From contig NZ_AQGV01000012.1 in the NCBI RefSeq assembly GCF_014858725.1, positions 1,364,001 to 1,428,000 on the forward strand: a stretch of 64,000 nucleotides of DNA, in the 5' to 3' direction. Each line of letters opens with the position of its first letter. Position 1 is the first letter of the stretch. Below the pieces are notes generated by a model. The model saw nothing but the letters and a program-made list of their open reading frames with translations. It was not told where the DNA came from and did not search any database. The translations under genes were made by a program, and so were the position numbers. Positions 63,283-64,000 of the stretch are shown here, piece after piece. Source of the stretch: Pseudoalteromonas aurantia 208. Lineage in GTDB: Bacteria; Pseudomonadota; Gammaproteobacteria; Enterobacterales; Alteromonadaceae.

Positions 63283-64000
63283 ACTCTTTAATTCAGGTTA
63301 ATAACCTATCCAAACACTTTGGTGATAAATACGCACTAAATGATGTCAGTTTTGAGGTAAAGCAAGGGCAAACGGTTGCATTGGTTGGGCCCAATGGCGC
63401 AGGTAAAACAACCCTATTCAGTATATTATGTGGGTATCTTCGACCAAGTTCAGGGTCAGTAAGCATTATGGGGAAACCGCTGGGTAACCCCTCACTGTTT
63501 GGTACACTCAGTGCCCTCCCTCAGGATGCCACCTTAGATCCTCGGTTCTCATTACAAAAACAGCTCAGCTTTTATGCTCGACTACAGGGCTTAAGTCTAG
63601 CTAATGCCACTAACGAAGCCAGCAGAGTGCTAGAGCTGGTTGGTTTAGCAGATAATCACCACGCTAAAATTAGTGAGCTGTCTCATGGCATGAAAAAACG
63701 TGTTTGTATCGCACAAGCGCTTATAGGTGAACCAAAAATAGTCCTGCTAGATGAAGCAACCGCTGGGCTCGATCCGTTAAATGCACGTGAGATACGTCAC
63801 GTCATTGCCTCATTGAGTGAAGATATTACCTTTATATTAAGCTCTCATGATCTTGCAGAACTAGAAAAGCTATGTGATCACGTTCTATATTTAAATCAGG
63901 GACAACTTACCACGCATGACCGTGATACCAGTACAGGCAGTAGCCAATACGTTACATTAACGCTTATTGATAGTCCCCGTAATGCCATTGAACAATTGAA
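63279..64000 (+). CDS. ABC transporter ATP-binding protein (runs off the window)
   Basis: 240 codons visible, no stop. Walker A is GPNGAGKTTL near 38-47, the signature is LSHGMKKRVCIAQALI near 130, Walker B is IVLLDEATAGLDP near 153, and the switch His is in LSSHDLAELEKLCDH. The signature has SHGMKK in place of SGGQ, as is common in ABC-2 exporters of the NatA/CcmA type. The start overlaps the permease stop. Confidence 0.92.
   Translation, partial: MNSLIQVNNLSKHFGDKYALNDVSFEVKQGQTVALVGPNGAGKTTLFSILCGYLRPSSGSVSIMGKPLGNPSLFGTLSALPQDATLDPRFSLQKQLSFYARLQGLSLANATNEASRVLELVGLADNHHAKISELSHGMKKRVCIAQALIGEPKIVLLDEATAGLDPLNAREIRHVIASLSEDITFILSSHDLAELEKLCDHVLYLNQGQLTTHDRDTSTGSSQYVTLTLIDSPRNAIEQL

Overview
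The window looks like a chromosomal segment of a marine gammaproteobacterium, most likely Pseudoalteromonas or a close relative. The evidence is the moderately low GC content, the conserved block seqA-pgm / ybfF-DUF2788-ybfE-fldA-fur, an mfd gene followed directly by csiV, a branched-chain keto-acid dehydrogenase operon with a LiuR-type palindrome, and a large TonB-dependent receptor. The genus is inferred from gene content and protein flavour; I could not run a search. No rRNA, tRNA or CRISPR array was seen.

Region 1 (1-9843) is part of a Mu-like prophage read on the minus strand. From upstream to downstream it holds a Mor-type activator, small late genes, lysozyme, small and large terminase, portal and a MuF-type head protein that reaches the window edge. 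A plus-strand pair of unknown genes (7691-8813) sits inside this late operon like a moron. No transposase or repressor lies upstream of Mor; the phage stops there in a gene fragment. Region 2 (10181-36040) is ordinary chromosome: a branched-chain keto-acid dehydrogenase (E1 alpha, E1 beta, E2), AstE, phosphoglucomutase, SeqA, esterase, flavodoxin, Fur, an ABC exporter, a TetR regulator divergent from an RND efflux pump, a PilZ-like protein, agmatine-to-putrescine enzymes, Mfd, CsiV and a small lipoprotein.

Region 3 (36430-40643) is a scar zone. A response-regulator/GGDEF/EAL gene is cut by an IS30-family element whose two flanks come from different sequences. Next to it lie two internally deleted remnants of an IS200-like (REP-associated, Y1) transposase gene and then a 315-residue orphan. 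Region 4 (40644-52820) is the most unusual locus. It is a minus-strand run consisting of a one-domain secreted protein, two longer secreted paralogues with nearly identical N-terminal halves and diverged C-terminal halves, a 3173-residue secreted SpvB/Rhs protein with a C-terminal polymorphic-toxin-like tip, and an overlapping small gene placed like its immunity gene.

Region 5 (53229-64000) holds a TonB-dependent receptor, two secreted proteins of unknown function, a FadE-type acyl-CoA dehydrogenase, an M2-family peptidase lipoprotein and an ABC-2 transporter pair whose ATPase runs off the window. The genes suggest a proteolytic, amino-acid and fatty-acid using marine heterotroph with an interbacterial or anti-eukaryote secreted toxin locus.
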